The translations under genes and the position numbers were made by a program. Of a DNA stretch of 64,000 bases, positions 37,281-46,022 are shown piece by piece. This DNA is from Paraburkholderia sp. ZP32-5. Lineage in GTDB: Bacteria > Pseudomonadota > Gammaproteobacteria > Burkholderiales > Burkholderiaceae. Every line of letters begins with the position of its first letter. The stretch's first letter is position 1. The notes under the pieces were generated by a model that worked only from the letters and a program-made list of their open reading frames with translations, was not told the origin of the DNA and made no database searches. The stretch spans positions 744,001 through 808,000 of the forward strand of contig NZ_JAJEJP010000003.1 in the NCBI RefSeq assembly GCF_021390495.1. Reading direction: 5' to 3'.

Positions 37281-37877
37281 ATGGAGCAGGGCGCGGAAAT
37301 TGAAGGCAAGAAGCTCGAGATCGTGAAATATGCGTTCGATCGCTTCTATGAGGCTGGCTTCCACGCAACGGGAATGGAAGCGGCGCTGGCGGGTAGCGGC
37401 ATATCCAAGCGCACGCTTTACAAATACTTCCCGTCGAAAGAGGATCTGATCGAGGCGGTATTGCAGCTCTATAGTCAGGGTGTCGTGGATGAACTCTTCG
37501 ATCCGGTCGCACACATCAGCGACCCGCGCGAACAGATCATCGAATTCTTCGACGTACGCAAGGCGACCGGCCGGATGCTCACACGCGGCTGTCTGGGCGC
37601 GAAGGCAGCTCAGGAATATGCCGGGAAGAACGCGGGTATCGTCGAACTTGGTATCGCGGCAAGTTCGCGCGGCGAAGTGAAGTTCCTCGAGTTGTGCAAG
37701 CGGGCAGGCTTTGCCAGACCTCAGCGTCTCGCGAAGCAACTCAATCTGCTTCTTCAGGGGGCGCTGTCGCTTTCGCACGCATCGGGCGAAACTTCGGCGT
37801 TCCTGCTGGCGAAGGGCGTGGCGTCTGCGTTGCTGGAGAACGCGCCTCTCGTGCGCTCTACGCGCGGAGAATCGTAA
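37281..37877 (+). CDS. TetR-family transcriptional regulator
   Basis: The start at 37281 has GAGG at 37269-37272. The 198-residue protein has a clear TetR DNA-binding domain: KKLEIVKYAFDRFYEAGFHA, then AALAGSGISKRTLYKYFPSK. The C-terminal helical half contains GCLGAKAAQEYA and is the ligand pocket. It is divergent from the SDR gene and upstream of AHGG protein B, and four copies of one dyad lie in these two promoter regions. I infer that it binds them and is released by a substrate of the island. Ligand unknown. Confidence 0.9.
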   Translation: MEQGAEIEGKKLEIVKYAFDRFYEAGFHATGMEAALAGSGISKRTLYKYFPSKEDLIEAVLQLYSQGVVDELFDPVAHISDPREQIIEFFDVRKATGRMLTRGCLGAKAAQEYAGKNAGIVELGIAASSRGEVKFLELCKRAGFARPQRLAKQLNLLLQGALSLSHASGETSAFLLAKGVASALLENAPLVRSTRGES

Positions 37878-38200
37878 CGTCGGGGCGGGCCAATCGGGCT
37901 CGCCATCGGGCGATGGCCGGTTCACCACCCGATCACGGGAGCGTGACCGTGCCGTTGCGGTAAGCACGGTATCAGCGCCGGCATCGCAATGTTGCCGGCG
38001 CATCAATGGTTTTGATGCAGCACACGCGTGACGAACTGTACGTCGTTTCGCCAGCACATTTGCGCTATCTCTACTCGTCAAAGACCACCGAGGTCTGCAC
38101 GAGACATCGGGAAACGCAACTCTCAAACGATCTGATCAAATTCTTTCGAGATGGACACGAGTATGTCCGTGCCCAGTCCTGTCGCGCGTGTTAGATCTCG
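37878..38200. other. Intergenic region after TetR, nothing recognised
   Basis: About 320 bases between the TetR stop and the promoter of AHGG protein B. Short open frames are present on both strands, but none has a Shine-Dalgarno sequence or protein-like composition. Confidence 0.4.
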
Positions 38201-38229
38201 TTGACAAAGTAAACGATGGCGTTTACGAT
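38201..38229 (+). promoter_or_regulatory. Predicted sigma-70 promoter of AHGG gene B
   Basis: A consensus -35 box TTGACA (38201-38206) is followed after 17 bases by TACGAT (38224-38229) as a -10 box. Operator 3 fills the spacer, so a bound repressor would block RNA polymerase directly. Confidence 0.6.
38209..38226. promoter_or_regulatory. Operator 3 of the TetR regulon (perfect dyad)
   Basis: GTAAACG-ATGG-CGTTTAC is identical in both arms to operator 2 and sits between the -35 and -10 boxes of the gene B promoter. Confidence 0.75.
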
Positions 38230-38239
38230 CTCCCCGAGA

Positions 38240-38257
38240 GTAAACGACAACGTTTAC
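38240..38257. promoter_or_regulatory. Operator 4 of the TetR regulon (perfect dyad)
   Basis: GTAAACG-ACAA-CGTTTAC is a perfect dyad centred 31 bp downstream of operator 3, repeating the spacing seen between operators 1 and 2. It would cover the transcription start region of gene B. Confidence 0.75.
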
Positions 38258-38270
38258 TTTATGAAAAAAT

Positions 38271-38299
38271 AGGCGACTCAGGATAACGACTGATCGCCT
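38271..38299 (+). other. Hairpin in the 5' leader of AHGG gene B
   Basis: AGGCGA-C-TCA pairs with TGATCGCCT across a ten-base loop, a nine-pair stem with one bulged C. It lies between operator 4 and the Shine-Dalgarno sequence GAGGA at 38306-38310, so it would be in the mRNA leader. Its function is unknown. Confidence 0.35.
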
Positions 38300-38320
38300 G
38301 TCTTCGAGGACTAAAACGCC

Positions 38321-39040
38321 ATGACAGATTTTCTGGAAAAAGTACTGGCCGCACACGGAGGCCTGGACAACTGGAGCCGGGTGAACACGATTGATTTCCG
38401 CTTGACGCTCCGCGGGCGCGCCCTCGAAGTCAAACAGCAGCCCAACGGCCTGCGGGACGTGCTGGTCAAGATCGATGTGCGGCGTCCGCGAACCCTCATC
38501 ACTCCGTATCCCACGCCTGGCAGCCGAGGAATTTTCGATGACGGCCGCGTGAGGATAGAAACCAGCGCAGGAGTGCGGACGTCGGCGCTCGACGAGCCTC
38601 GCCAATCATTCGCCGGCCACGAGCCTCAGACTCCCTGGAGCGAAAGCCAGCTTCTCTACTTCATCGGATACGCGCTTCATAACTACATGACGATGCCGTT
38701 TCTGCTCGCGAGAGACGGCGTTCAGTGCGAGGAAATTGCCGCGCACGAGGAGAACGGCGAACGCTGGCGGGTCCTCAGCGTCACGTTCCCGTCGGACATG
38801 CATGTTCATTGCCGTGAACAGAAGTTCTATTTCAACGACGCGGGTTATCTCGTCCGTAACGACTACGCTCCGGATGTTTCCAGAGGCTCGGCAGCGCATT
38901 ACACCTTTGATCACGCAAGTTTCGATGGCTTTGTTTTCCCGACTCATCGAAGAGTGGTTTTCCGGGATGCCAGCGGCCGAACGCATCTTGCCGGTCCATC
39001 GATCTTTCGACTCGATATTGAGTCCATTGTCGTTTCATAA
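38321..39040 (+). CDS. AHGG-family protein B, cytoplasmic (uncharacterised)
   Basis: The 239-residue protein lacks a signal peptide. It starts MTDFLEKVLAAHGGLDNWSRV, then has TPYPTPGSRGIFDDGRVRIE, LLYFIGYALHNYMTMPFLLA, RWRVLSVTFPSDMHVHCREQ, KFYFNDAGYLVRNDYAPDV and AHYTFDHASFDGFVFPTHRR. These blocks recur in proteins A and C, and the C-terminal half of B is clearly closest to C. I know no assigned function; the His, Cys and Glu of the HVHCREQ block are conserved in C and are worth testing as functional residues. It is expressed from a promoter with two operators and is followed by a secreted protein gene. Confidence 0.8.
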   Translation: MTDFLEKVLAAHGGLDNWSRVNTIDFRLTLRGRALEVKQQPNGLRDVLVKIDVRRPRTLITPYPTPGSRGIFDDGRVRIETSAGVRTSALDEPRQSFAGHEPQTPWSESQLLYFIGYALHNYMTMPFLLARDGVQCEEIAAHEENGERWRVLSVTFPSDMHVHCREQKFYFNDAGYLVRNDYAPDVSRGSAAHYTFDHASFDGFVFPTHRRVVFRDASGRTHLAGPSIFRLDIESIVVS

Positions 39041-39120
39041 GGCGCTGCCGCAGGTCGGCGCACTGTCGTCGTAATCCCACACCCCCACGTTTTTCCCACC
39101 AAGGAATGAAGGAGAATCAC

Positions 39121-39639
39121 ATGCAATTTCACAAGCGATTCCTGATGCTGCCGGCCCTGCTCGTAGCGATGGCAGTCGGATCGAATGCATACGCGCAAAA
39201 TGGGCTTCAGGGCCATGATCAGGAATGCCGGGCAGGGAAATACAACCCGATCGTCGGCATCTGGTCAGGCAATCTGGACTTCACCACATTGGGAAAAGCG
39301 ACCGTGCTGGTTTCCATTAACCAGGGCGGCACGTTCACCGAAACCGATTCGGTCGATCTGGACGGGACAGTTGGAACAGCAAGCCCGGGCTACGCGGCAT
39401 GGAAGGCAACCGATTGCCGGCATTACACGCTCACGATCAATAAAATGCTTTACAACCCCAAGGCGAAGCAGTTTTTCAAAGTCGTTCTCCCGGGCACGAT
39501 TGAGCTGAGCGAAGATGGCCAGTCGTGGACCGTGAACCTGAAGCAACAGGTTTTCGATGCAAACGGTAACGAGGTGCCGAACCTGAGCGGCACGGTCAGC
39601 GGTACCGCTAGACGGGTGAAGGCCGGGTCTGACGCGTAA
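39121..39639 (+). CDS. Small secreted protein, unknown function
   Basis: AAGGAG at 39108-39113 favours the ATG at 39121 over an in-frame one at 39106. The 172-residue protein has a classical signal peptide (MQFHKRFLMLPALLVAMAVG, cleavage likely after AYA). The mature part is beta-rich with two cysteines, in DQECRAG and ATDCRHYT, which could form a disulfide. The pattern WSGNLDFTTLGKATVLVSIN and GTIELSEDGQSWTVNL resembles small calycin-like or lipocalin-like periplasmic barrels, but this is only a visual impression. It follows AHGG gene B by 80 bases and is probably in the same transcript. Confidence 0.75.
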   Translation: MQFHKRFLMLPALLVAMAVGSNAYAQNGLQGHDQECRAGKYNPIVGIWSGNLDFTTLGKATVLVSINQGGTFTETDSVDLDGTVGTASPGYAAWKATDCRHYTLTINKMLYNPKAKQFFKVVLPGTIELSEDGQSWTVNLKQQVFDANGNEVPNLSGTVSGTARRVKAGSDA

Positions 39640-40129
39640 GCGCGGTCCGCCGCGACAATGCACGTCGCGCGGAAGACTAAACTCGATTCGAGTGCGAATA
39701 TCAAGCTCAGGTGCGGGCTCCAGCGAAACGCGGCGCCCGCTCCCGCTTTGCGTTAGCTGTGAACCTTAGGCGGCTCTGCACCAGCACAATGTCGTACTGC
39801 GCGCCTACTCATTTAATGTTCGTCGTTGAGTAAGGCTTTACCGCTGACGGTGACCAGGACAGCCCTTAAGGTGAGTGTCTGACTATACACGTGAGCGCGC
39901 CTGGAGGCGCTTCGTGGTTGTGTCCTCTTGCTTGGAAGCCGACGGCATCTGCTGCGTAATCAATCCGACTTGTTGGTAACAGTTGCCGCTGCAGGAACCA
40001 GTTCCAGCATCAAACCTGATGACGTGTGTTTCGCAGTTCGCGGTGCGCTGGCTTAGCACTAGCTGCATGATGTCTTCATCGCGCGAGGTATCAGTCTTGT
40101 GAGCCCGGCGTTGCGCGGCCGCAAGACGG
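39640..40129. other. 490-bp region without a clear gene
   Basis: No convincing gene is present. On the minus strand a frame from about 40069 to 39883 reads MQLVLSQRTANCETHVIRFD and continues with three more cysteines, but it lacks a Shine-Dalgarno sequence and a recognised relative. The base composition is less GC-rich than its neighbours, suggesting non-coding or decayed DNA. Confidence 0.4.
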
Positions 40130-41350
40130 TTACTCACGCTTGTGGACCAGCATGTCGGGAGTGAGTTGTTCGCACGTACTGACCCCCAGCATTGCCATAT
40201 TGCGGTCCACTTCTTCGCGCAGCAGCCGGATCGCATGCGCGACACCGGCTTCGCCTGCCACCGCCGCCGCATAATTGAAAGGGCGGCCTACGAAGACCAT
40301 GCGCGCGCCCAACGCTAGCGCCTTCAGAACGTCCGATCCGCGACGAAAGCCGCTGTCGATCATCACCGGGTAGTCACGAGCCCCCGTACGTCCTATTGTC
40401 TCCACCACATTTTGGAGGATCCGCAGCGGCGACAATGCACCGTCCAACTGACGGCCGCCGTGATTGGAAAGGATAATGCCATCCGCGCCACTCTCGGCCG
40501 CAGTGATGGCATCCGCGACGCTAAGAATTCCTTTAATGACCAGACGACCGGTCCATTGTTGGCGGATTCTTCTGATGTGCTCCCAACTGAGATGATCGCG
40601 CCCAGAGAAGTCGCGCATCACGCGAGAAGAAAGAATGGGGGCACCGCGCGTCGCGAAGGAGTTCTCGAAGTGTGGCATGCCGTGTTTGACGAGTGTACGT
40701 GTGAAGGTGCCGATCGACCAGCGAGGTCGCACGATTCCGTCCCACGCTAACCGTGGACTGGGGCGCAGCGGTGTTGAGAAGCCGCTGCGGTCGTTGTTTT
40801 CGCGGTTGGCGGACACCGGAATGTCGACGGTAATCACGAGCGTACGATAACCGGCCCGGAAAACGCGTTCGAGCAGTGCGTCGATTCGAGCCTCATCGCC
40901 TGGAAGGTAGGCCTGGAACCACGTTCCTGGCGCAGCCGTTGCTACCTCTTCCAGTGGAATCAGCGATGAGCCACTCATTATAGAGACGATCCCGGCGGCT
41001 TTTGCGGCGCGTGCCAGCACGAGGTCCCCGCGATAGGCCGACAGCGCGGCCAGACCCATAGGCGCAATGCCGAACGGGGACGTGAAGCGCTCACCGAACA
41101 AGTCAATGCTCTGTTGCCGCTGGGAAACGTTGCGTAGCACGCGCGTAACGAAACCGTACTCATCAAAGACAGCGCGGTTTTCATCGCGTGTGCGGTTGTC
41201 TTCCGCAGCACCGCTAACGTAGCCGAATATCGGGCGCGGCAGAATGCGCTGCGCCATCGTTTCGAAGTCGTGCAGGCAAAGTGCATTCTGCAAGACGCGC
41301 CGCGGCGCGGTGTGGCTAGTCGCGGGGGCGATGGAGGAATGGGCTGTCAT
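40130..41350 (-). CDS. FMN-dependent alpha-hydroxy-acid oxidase/dehydrogenase
   Basis: The start at 41350 (MTAHSSIAPATSHTAP) yields 406 residues; an ATG at 41380 is also possible and no Shine-Dalgarno sequence decides it. The FMN barrel is complete: FGIAPMGLAALSAYRGD, WFQAYLPGDEARIDAL, the catalytic His in LSNHGGRQLDGAL and MIDSGFRRGSDVLKALALGA. Members oxidise L-lactate, mandelate or glycolate. It differs substantially from the paralogue at 17996-19165. It is divergent from a LysR gene 96 bp away, its probable activator. Confidence 0.87.
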   Translation of the reverse strand: MTAHSSIAPATSHTAPRRVLQNALCLHDFETMAQRILPRPIFGYVSGAAEDNRTRDENRAVFDEYGFVTRVLRNVSQRQQSIDLFGERFTSPFGIAPMGLAALSAYRGDLVLARAAKAAGIVSIMSGSSLIPLEEVATAAPGTWFQAYLPGDEARIDALLERVFRAGYRTLVITVDIPVSANRENNDRSGFSTPLRPSPRLAWDGIVRPRWSIGTFTRTLVKHGMPHFENSFATRGAPILSSRVMRDFSGRDHLSWEHIRRIRQQWTGRLVIKGILSVADAITAAESGADGIILSNHGGRQLDGALSPLRILQNVVETIGRTGARDYPVMIDSGFRRGSDVLKALALGARMVFVGRPFNYAAAVAGEAGVAHAIRLLREEVDRNMAMLGVSTCEQLTPDMLVHKRE

Positions 41351-41446
41351 TGGGCAATTTTTCAAAAATAACGATGCCATTGTGGGCAGTCGGCATTTCG
41401 ATAAAAAGCGATAATAAGAGGACATTCTTGTTCGAAAAAAGAGAAA

Positions 41447-42340
41447 TTGATTGTGACAACACCGACACTCAAGCAGCTGGATGCGTTCTACTGGGCGGCG
41501 ACGTCGGCCAACTTCGCCATGGCTGCGCAGCGGCTTCATCTGTCCATCTCCTCGCTGTCCAAGCGGATCTACGAACTGGAATACTCGATGGGACGCACGC
41601 TGTTCGATCGCAGCGGGCATAGAGCGGTGTTGACCGAGGACGGCGAGGCCTTGCTGCCCGCAGCGGCCTCAATCCTGGAATCAGTTGCGGCCTTGCAACG
41701 CGTGTTTGCGGAAGAGGAGAGTCTAACGGGGCGTTTGCGCTTCGGCGTCGGCGAGCTATCGGCGTTGACGTGGCTACCTCGTTTCGTTGCAGCTGTGCGG
41801 AAATCGCATCCGCGCTTGATGTTGGAGCCGAGCGTCGACGTCGGCGGCGCGCTGGAGGAGCGCGTGGATCTCGGAGAGCTGGATTTTGCGGTCGTTGCGG
41901 GTCGTTCTTCACGACCGGGTATTCAGTCACAAGCGGTAGCGCAAGCGCGCTTTGCATGGGCGGCCGCCAAAGATCTGGTCGGTAGAGTCCGTCAGATGAC
42001 GCCAGAGTTGCTGGCGGAACACCCGTTGGTAACTCTGCCAGCCGGTGCGGGTACCACGCGCATTCTGGACGAGTGGTTGCTGGCGCGTGGGGTTCATAGC
42101 CCTCAGCAGATTACCTGCAACAACTGGAGCGCGGTTGCCGGTATGCTTCGCGAAGGGGTTGGCATCGGCTTCCTGCCGGCAGACTGGGACGTCGCGCGGG
42201 CAAGCGGTACGCTCGTGCGGCTGGTCAGCGAGCCGGCGTTGGCCCCTTTGCAGTACTCGTTTCAGTGGCGGCGCACAGATATGCGCGCATTGATTCCTGC
42301 CATGCTGACGTTGGTGCGCCAACATGCGAATTTCCGTTGA
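41447..42340 (+). CDS. LysR-family transcriptional regulator
   Basis: The 297-residue frame opens with TTG at 41447, with GTG at 41453 as alternative; no ATG fits. The helix-turn-helix region is TLKQLDAFYWAATSANFAMA, then LHLSISSLSKRIYELE. The effector domain follows (LRFGVGELSALTWLPRFVAA). It is divergent from the hydroxy-acid oxidase, which is the likely target. The inducer may be that enzyme's substrate. Confidence 0.87.
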   Translation: MIVTTPTLKQLDAFYWAATSANFAMAAQRLHLSISSLSKRIYELEYSMGRTLFDRSGHRAVLTEDGEALLPAAASILESVAALQRVFAEEESLTGRLRFGVGELSALTWLPRFVAAVRKSHPRLMLEPSVDVGGALEERVDLGELDFAVVAGRSSRPGIQSQAVAQARFAWAAAKDLVGRVRQMTPELLAEHPLVTLPAGAGTTRILDEWLLARGVHSPQQITCNNWSAVAGMLREGVGIGFLPADWDVARASGTLVRLVSEPALAPLQYSFQWRRTDMRALIPAMLTLVRQHANFR

Positions 42341-42356
42341 TTTACCCTTTCATCTG

Positions 42357-42668
42357 TTACCGCCACTGACTGTCTTGAGCGGTTGCTTGCTGCTTGCGGA
42401 GTTGGGAGAGGGTGAAATTGGTAAGCTGCAGCACAACGGAATGAAATTGCTCGGGGAGTAGGGTGTTGTCCATCATCGCCATGGCGTCTTCTATCCGGTG
42501 CCTGAAGGTTGCGACTACAGCGTTGCATTGGCGAGCGTTCAGCGCTGGAACCGCGGCGTCCATGAAAGCACCGAGCACGAGAGCTCGGGCTCCCAATGCG
42601 GCCGAGATTTGCGTACTGTGCGCGCCGAGCGCGTTCATTTTTTGCATGAGCGTGTCGTAGTTGTCCAT
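42357..42668 (-). CDS. Small helical protein following a chemoreceptor, unknown function
   Basis: A 103-residue, probably all-helical soluble protein (MDNYDTLMQKMNALGAHSTQ, then MDAAVPALNARQCNAVVATF) with no recognised domain. AAGGAAAA precedes its ATG, and it starts nine bases after the stop of the chemoreceptor gene, so the two are surely co-transcribed. A role as chemoreceptor accessory is suggested only by this position. Confidence 0.65.
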   Translation of the reverse strand: MDNYDTLMQKMNALGAHSTQISAALGARALVLGAFMDAAVPALNARQCNAVVATFRHRIEDAMAMMDNTLLPEQFHSVVLQLTNFTLSQLRKQQATAQDSQWR

Positions 42669-42677
42669 GCGTTTTCC

Positions 42678-44309
42678 TTACAAGGGTTGCCAATCGTCCG
42701 TGAATTCGGCGAATGTTTGACGAGGTGCCGATCGTACGGGCGTCGCTGGCTCACTCACCTCGCACTCCTTCTCGACCTTGAATGCAGCGACAACGGACTG
42801 CAGCGAGATGGCCTGCTCATCCAGCGATCGTGCTGCGGCGGCAGCCTCTTCGACGAGCGCAGCGTTCTGTTGCGTGACTTCGTCCATCTGGACGATGGCC
42901 TTGTTCAATTGCTCGATGCCGGCGCTCTGTTCTTCAGAAGCCGTCGAGATCTCACCAACGGTATCCGCGACCTGCTGAATGGCCTGCTTGACTTGGGTCA
43001 TCATCTCGCCGGCTTCACGTGCCTGAATCGCGCCGCTTTGCACTGCCGCGACTGACGCCTCGATCAATACTTTGATTTCTTTCGCTGCCGTCGATGAACG
43101 TTGCGCAAGTGCTCTGACCTCGCTGGCGACCACCGCGAATCCGCGTCCCTGCTCGCCTGCGCGAGCCGCTTCCACAGCAGCGTTCAACGCCAATATGTTG
43201 GTCTGGAACGCAATGCCTTCGATCACACCGATAATCTCAGAAATCTTGTTCGAGCGGTCGCTGATCTGCCCAATCGTTTGCACCATGTCCATGACCGCAT
43301 AATTGCCCGTGTTCGCGAGGCTGCTTGCACTAGTGGCCAGCGTATTTGCCTTGCGCGCGTTGTTGGTGTTCTGTTTCACCGTCTCGGTGAGTTCAATCAT
43401 GCTGGACGACGTCTGTTCGAGCGACTCAGCCTGCTTTTCTGTTCGCGATGACAAATCTGCATTGCCGCTCGCAATCTCGCTTGATGCGAAACGGACCTTC
43501 TGCGCGGCCTGATGAACCGAGCCGATAACCTGGCCGACGTGATCCTGAAGGTCATTGAACGCATGTGCCGCATGCCCGATTTCATCCATACGCGTGATGT
43601 CAACGCGCTGTGTCAAATCCAGATTGGCTCGCGCGTTTTCGAGTGCGGACTGAATGGTTTTCAGGCTGGCGGTGATGGTCCTCCGAAGGTGCAGAACCAA
43701 TCCGCCGCAGGCGAGCGCTGCGCTCGTCGCAATCACGATCAGCAGCCGCAGCGACTGTATGTAGGCCCGGTGGTTTTCATCGTGAAGTTGTCGGCCACGT
43801 TCGACGTTCCAGTTCAAGTGCTTTTTCACCGAATCCTGCATCGCGACGGCAGCCGTGCGCAGTGCGCCGTCATTGCCAAGCATGGCAAGCGCAGCATCCT
43901 GATTGCCGTGCGTATAGGCGGAGACGAACAGTTGCTGCTGTTTGACGAATGGCACAATATTCGCGCGTTCGGCGGCCAGCAAGCTTTGGTCTTCGGTGGT
44001 GCCAGCGCCGTCGTGCTCATACTTGTCGAACGCCGCGTAGAGGGATGAAACATTCTCGTCGATCCTGTCCCCGATCGCTTTTTTCGCTGCCGGATCCGAC
44101 TGCATGGTCCACTGCAGTACAAGGGTACGGTTTTCGGCGATCTTGAGGATGGCGTCGTTGAGATCCTCGATTGCGCGGGTCACATTGTTCTGGAAGTGCT
44201 CGAATCGTTGTTCGGCCCTGTTCATCTGGATCAGGCCGATTGAACCGACCAGGATCAGCGCGGAGACCGCGAGCGCGAGCGCGATGGCTAGCCGGTTGGA
44301 AATGGTCAT
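42678..44309 (-). CDS. Methyl-accepting chemotaxis protein with helical periplasmic domain
   Basis: From the ATG at 44309 the product is 543 residues. TM1 is near residues 5-28 ([20 protein letters not shown]), followed by a helical periplasmic domain of the 4-helix-bundle type ([22 protein letters not shown]). TM2 is [20 protein letters not shown], then a HAMP domain and the signalling hairpin [20 protein letters not shown]. The methylation helices have typical Glu/Gln patterns. There is no C-terminal CheR-binding pentapeptide. It senses an unknown small ligand in the periplasm and signals through CheA/CheW. Confidence 0.9.
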   Translation of the reverse strand: MTISNRLAIALALAVSALILVGSIGLIQMNRAEQRFEHFQNNVTRAIEDLNDAILKIAENRTLVLQWTMQSDPAAKKAIGDRIDENVSSLYAAFDKYEHDGAGTTEDQSLLAAERANIVPFVKQQQLFVSAYTHGNQDAALAMLGNDGALRTAAVAMQDSVKKHLNWNVERGRQLHDENHRAYIQSLRLLIVIATSAALACGGLVLHLRRTITASLKTIQSALENARANLDLTQRVDITRMDEIGHAAHAFNDLQDHVGQVIGSVHQAAQKVRFASSEIASGNADLSSRTEKQAESLEQTSSSMIELTETVKQNTNNARKANTLATSASSLANTGNYAVMDMVQTIGQISDRSNKISEIIGVIEGIAFQTNILALNAAVEAARAGEQGRGFAVVASEVRALAQRSSTAAKEIKVLIEASVAAVQSGAIQAREAGEMMTQVKQAIQQVADTVGEISTASEEQSAGIEQLNKAIVQMDEVTQQNAALVEEAAAAARSLDEQAISLQSVVAAFKVEKECEVSEPATPVRSAPRQTFAEFTDDWQPL

Positions 44310-44594
44310 GACGTTTTCTTCTTTTGTTCCCGGCGGGCGCATGCGATGAGGCACCGCATGCGCGTAACGGAGGGTAGGGGCGGAAATCACCTAGGCCCGA
44401 GGCGGGACACCAGTACGCGACAGAAATTTTCTACGGAAAGTGGGCCGACGGGTTCCAGAAACCGCAACTTAGCCGGCGGGCTGGAGAGCGTGACTATCGA
44501 AACACTAGAGGCTAGCAATCGACGCAGACATCGACGTGCGAAGCGGCGATGCATGTCGATTGCTTTCACGCTTGGTACGCAACGCGAGCCGCTG
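44310..44594. other. Intergenic region between chemoreceptor and fumarylacetoacetase
   Basis: A 285-bp gap upstream of the chemoreceptor, which is on the same strand as the preceding gene. It should contain the chemoreceptor promoter, but I could not identify one. No copy of either operator dyad described elsewhere in the window is present. Confidence 0.35.
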
Positions 44595-45905
44595 TTACGC
44601 CGGCGGATTCACGACGTCTGCAACGCATGCGCCGAAACCGATCGAGCGGAAGCCTTCCCGCGTACACCGGCCGGAAAATGCGATCGTATCGCCGTCGCTG
44701 AGATAGCTACGCGATTCGCCGGACGGCAACGTGAACGGCGACTGTCCGTCGCGCGTACGTTCCAACAGGCAGCCGCTATCTTCCCGCTCCGGACCGGATA
44801 CTGTCCCGCTTGATATCAGATCGCCGCTGCGCAATGAGCAACCGTTGCTGGCATGATGCGTGATCATCTGCGCGGCGCTCCAGTATTGATCCTTGAAATT
44901 CGGCCTCGCGATGACCATGCCCGGCATACCGGCTTCCCGCATGAGCCGGCTTTGTAGCGTGACGGTCAGCGACAGATCGATCGCCCCCAGCGAAGCGTGC
45001 GCGGCCGACGTCAGTTCTGCCGCGAGCGGCGGCGCGTCGGGCTCGCGCGCGGCCGGCGCGACGCGAAATGGCGCTAGTGCTTCCGCGGTCACGATCCATG
45101 CCGAGGTTGTTGTCATGAAGCTTTTGGCGAGGAACGGACCGAGCGGGAAAGCCTCCCAACGCTGGATGTCGCGCGCGGACCAGTCGTTGACAAGGCAAAA
45201 GCCGAACAGATGGCGATCGGCTTCGTCGACGGTGAACGGCAACTTGCCATACGCGGTTTCGCTGACGTAAAACCCGACCTCCAGTTCGAAATCGAGCTTT
45301 TCTGACGGTCGATAACCGCTCGTTGCGCCCGTCACTCCATACGGGCGATGGCAGGGCGGGCCGCTCACGGCAATCGACGACGAACGTCCGTGATACGCGA
45401 TCGGAATGCTTTGGAAATTCGGATGGAGCGTGGCCTCGCCGCGCACAGCTTCGCTGGCTCGCCGGGCGTGATGGATCGACGTGTAGAAATCGGTGAAATC
45501 GCCAATCGACGCTGGCAGGAGCATCGTGCAGTCCTCGATCGGTACGAGGCAGGCGGCCACCGCTTCGCGGGTTCGCGCGTTTGCGCGCTCATGCAGCAGT
45601 TCGAATAACGATCGACGTAACGCGGATGACGAGCGGCGGCCCAGCGCCATCCATGCGTTCAGCGTTGTCTGACGCAGTGCGACCTGTTCATGCTCACCCA
45701 ATCGCACTGACTGCGTTTCCAGTAGCGCGGGCAGATCGAGCACGCTGCTGCCGATGCGAATGCCTGGCCGCGGCGGATGTCGCATGTCGGTGCGGAACAC
45801 GCCCATCGGCAGGTTCTGCAACGGAAAATCGCCGTCCATGCGATTCGCGCTTTGGACCCAGCTTTGCGCGCTGCTCTCATGCGTTTCATCAATGATGATG
45901 CTCAT
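44595..45905 (-). CDS. fahA: Fumarylacetoacetase
   Basis: The 436-residue length is right for the enzyme. It has the SH3-like N-terminal domain (LPMGVFRTDMRHPPRPGIRI) and the metal-binding catalytic domain: DFTDFYTS (Asp), YHGRSSSIAVSG, DFELEVGFYV (two Glu) and VNDWSARDIQRWE (Asp). It cleaves 4-fumarylacetoacetate to fumarate and acetoacetate, the last step of tyrosine/homogentisate catabolism. Homogentisate dioxygenase, its usual neighbour, is not in the window, so this may be a second copy or serve a related fumarylpyruvate-type product. Confidence 0.93.
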   Translation of the reverse strand: MSIIIDETHESSAQSWVQSANRMDGDFPLQNLPMGVFRTDMRHPPRPGIRIGSSVLDLPALLETQSVRLGEHEQVALRQTTLNAWMALGRRSSSALRRSLFELLHERANARTREAVAACLVPIEDCTMLLPASIGDFTDFYTSIHHARRASEAVRGEATLHPNFQSIPIAYHGRSSSIAVSGPPCHRPYGVTGATSGYRPSEKLDFELEVGFYVSETAYGKLPFTVDEADRHLFGFCLVNDWSARDIQRWEAFPLGPFLAKSFMTTTSAWIVTAEALAPFRVAPAAREPDAPPLAAELTSAAHASLGAIDLSLTVTLQSRLMREAGMPGMVIARPNFKDQYWSAAQMITHHASNGCSLRSGDLISSGTVSGPEREDSGCLLERTRDGQSPFTLPSGESRSYLSDGDTIAFSGRCTREGFRSIGFGACVADVVNPPA

Positions 45906-46022
45906 CGTTTCCCTTCCTTCCGGAGCGAGCTTGATGCACTCGCTTCACAGCGTGCCGCGGCAACGTTTGCGGTTATTTCTTCACGCCCCGCTTGCGCCAC
46001 GCGCCGCAGCCCAGACATCACA

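Noticed and set aside
38006..38194. A 62-codon ORF between TetR and the gene B promoter
   Set aside because: No Shine-Dalgarno sequence, unnatural composition and no resemblance to known proteins.
39883..40069. Four-cysteine small protein on the minus strand
   Set aside because: It lacks a Shine-Dalgarno sequence and recognisable features; kept only as a remark in the gap entry.
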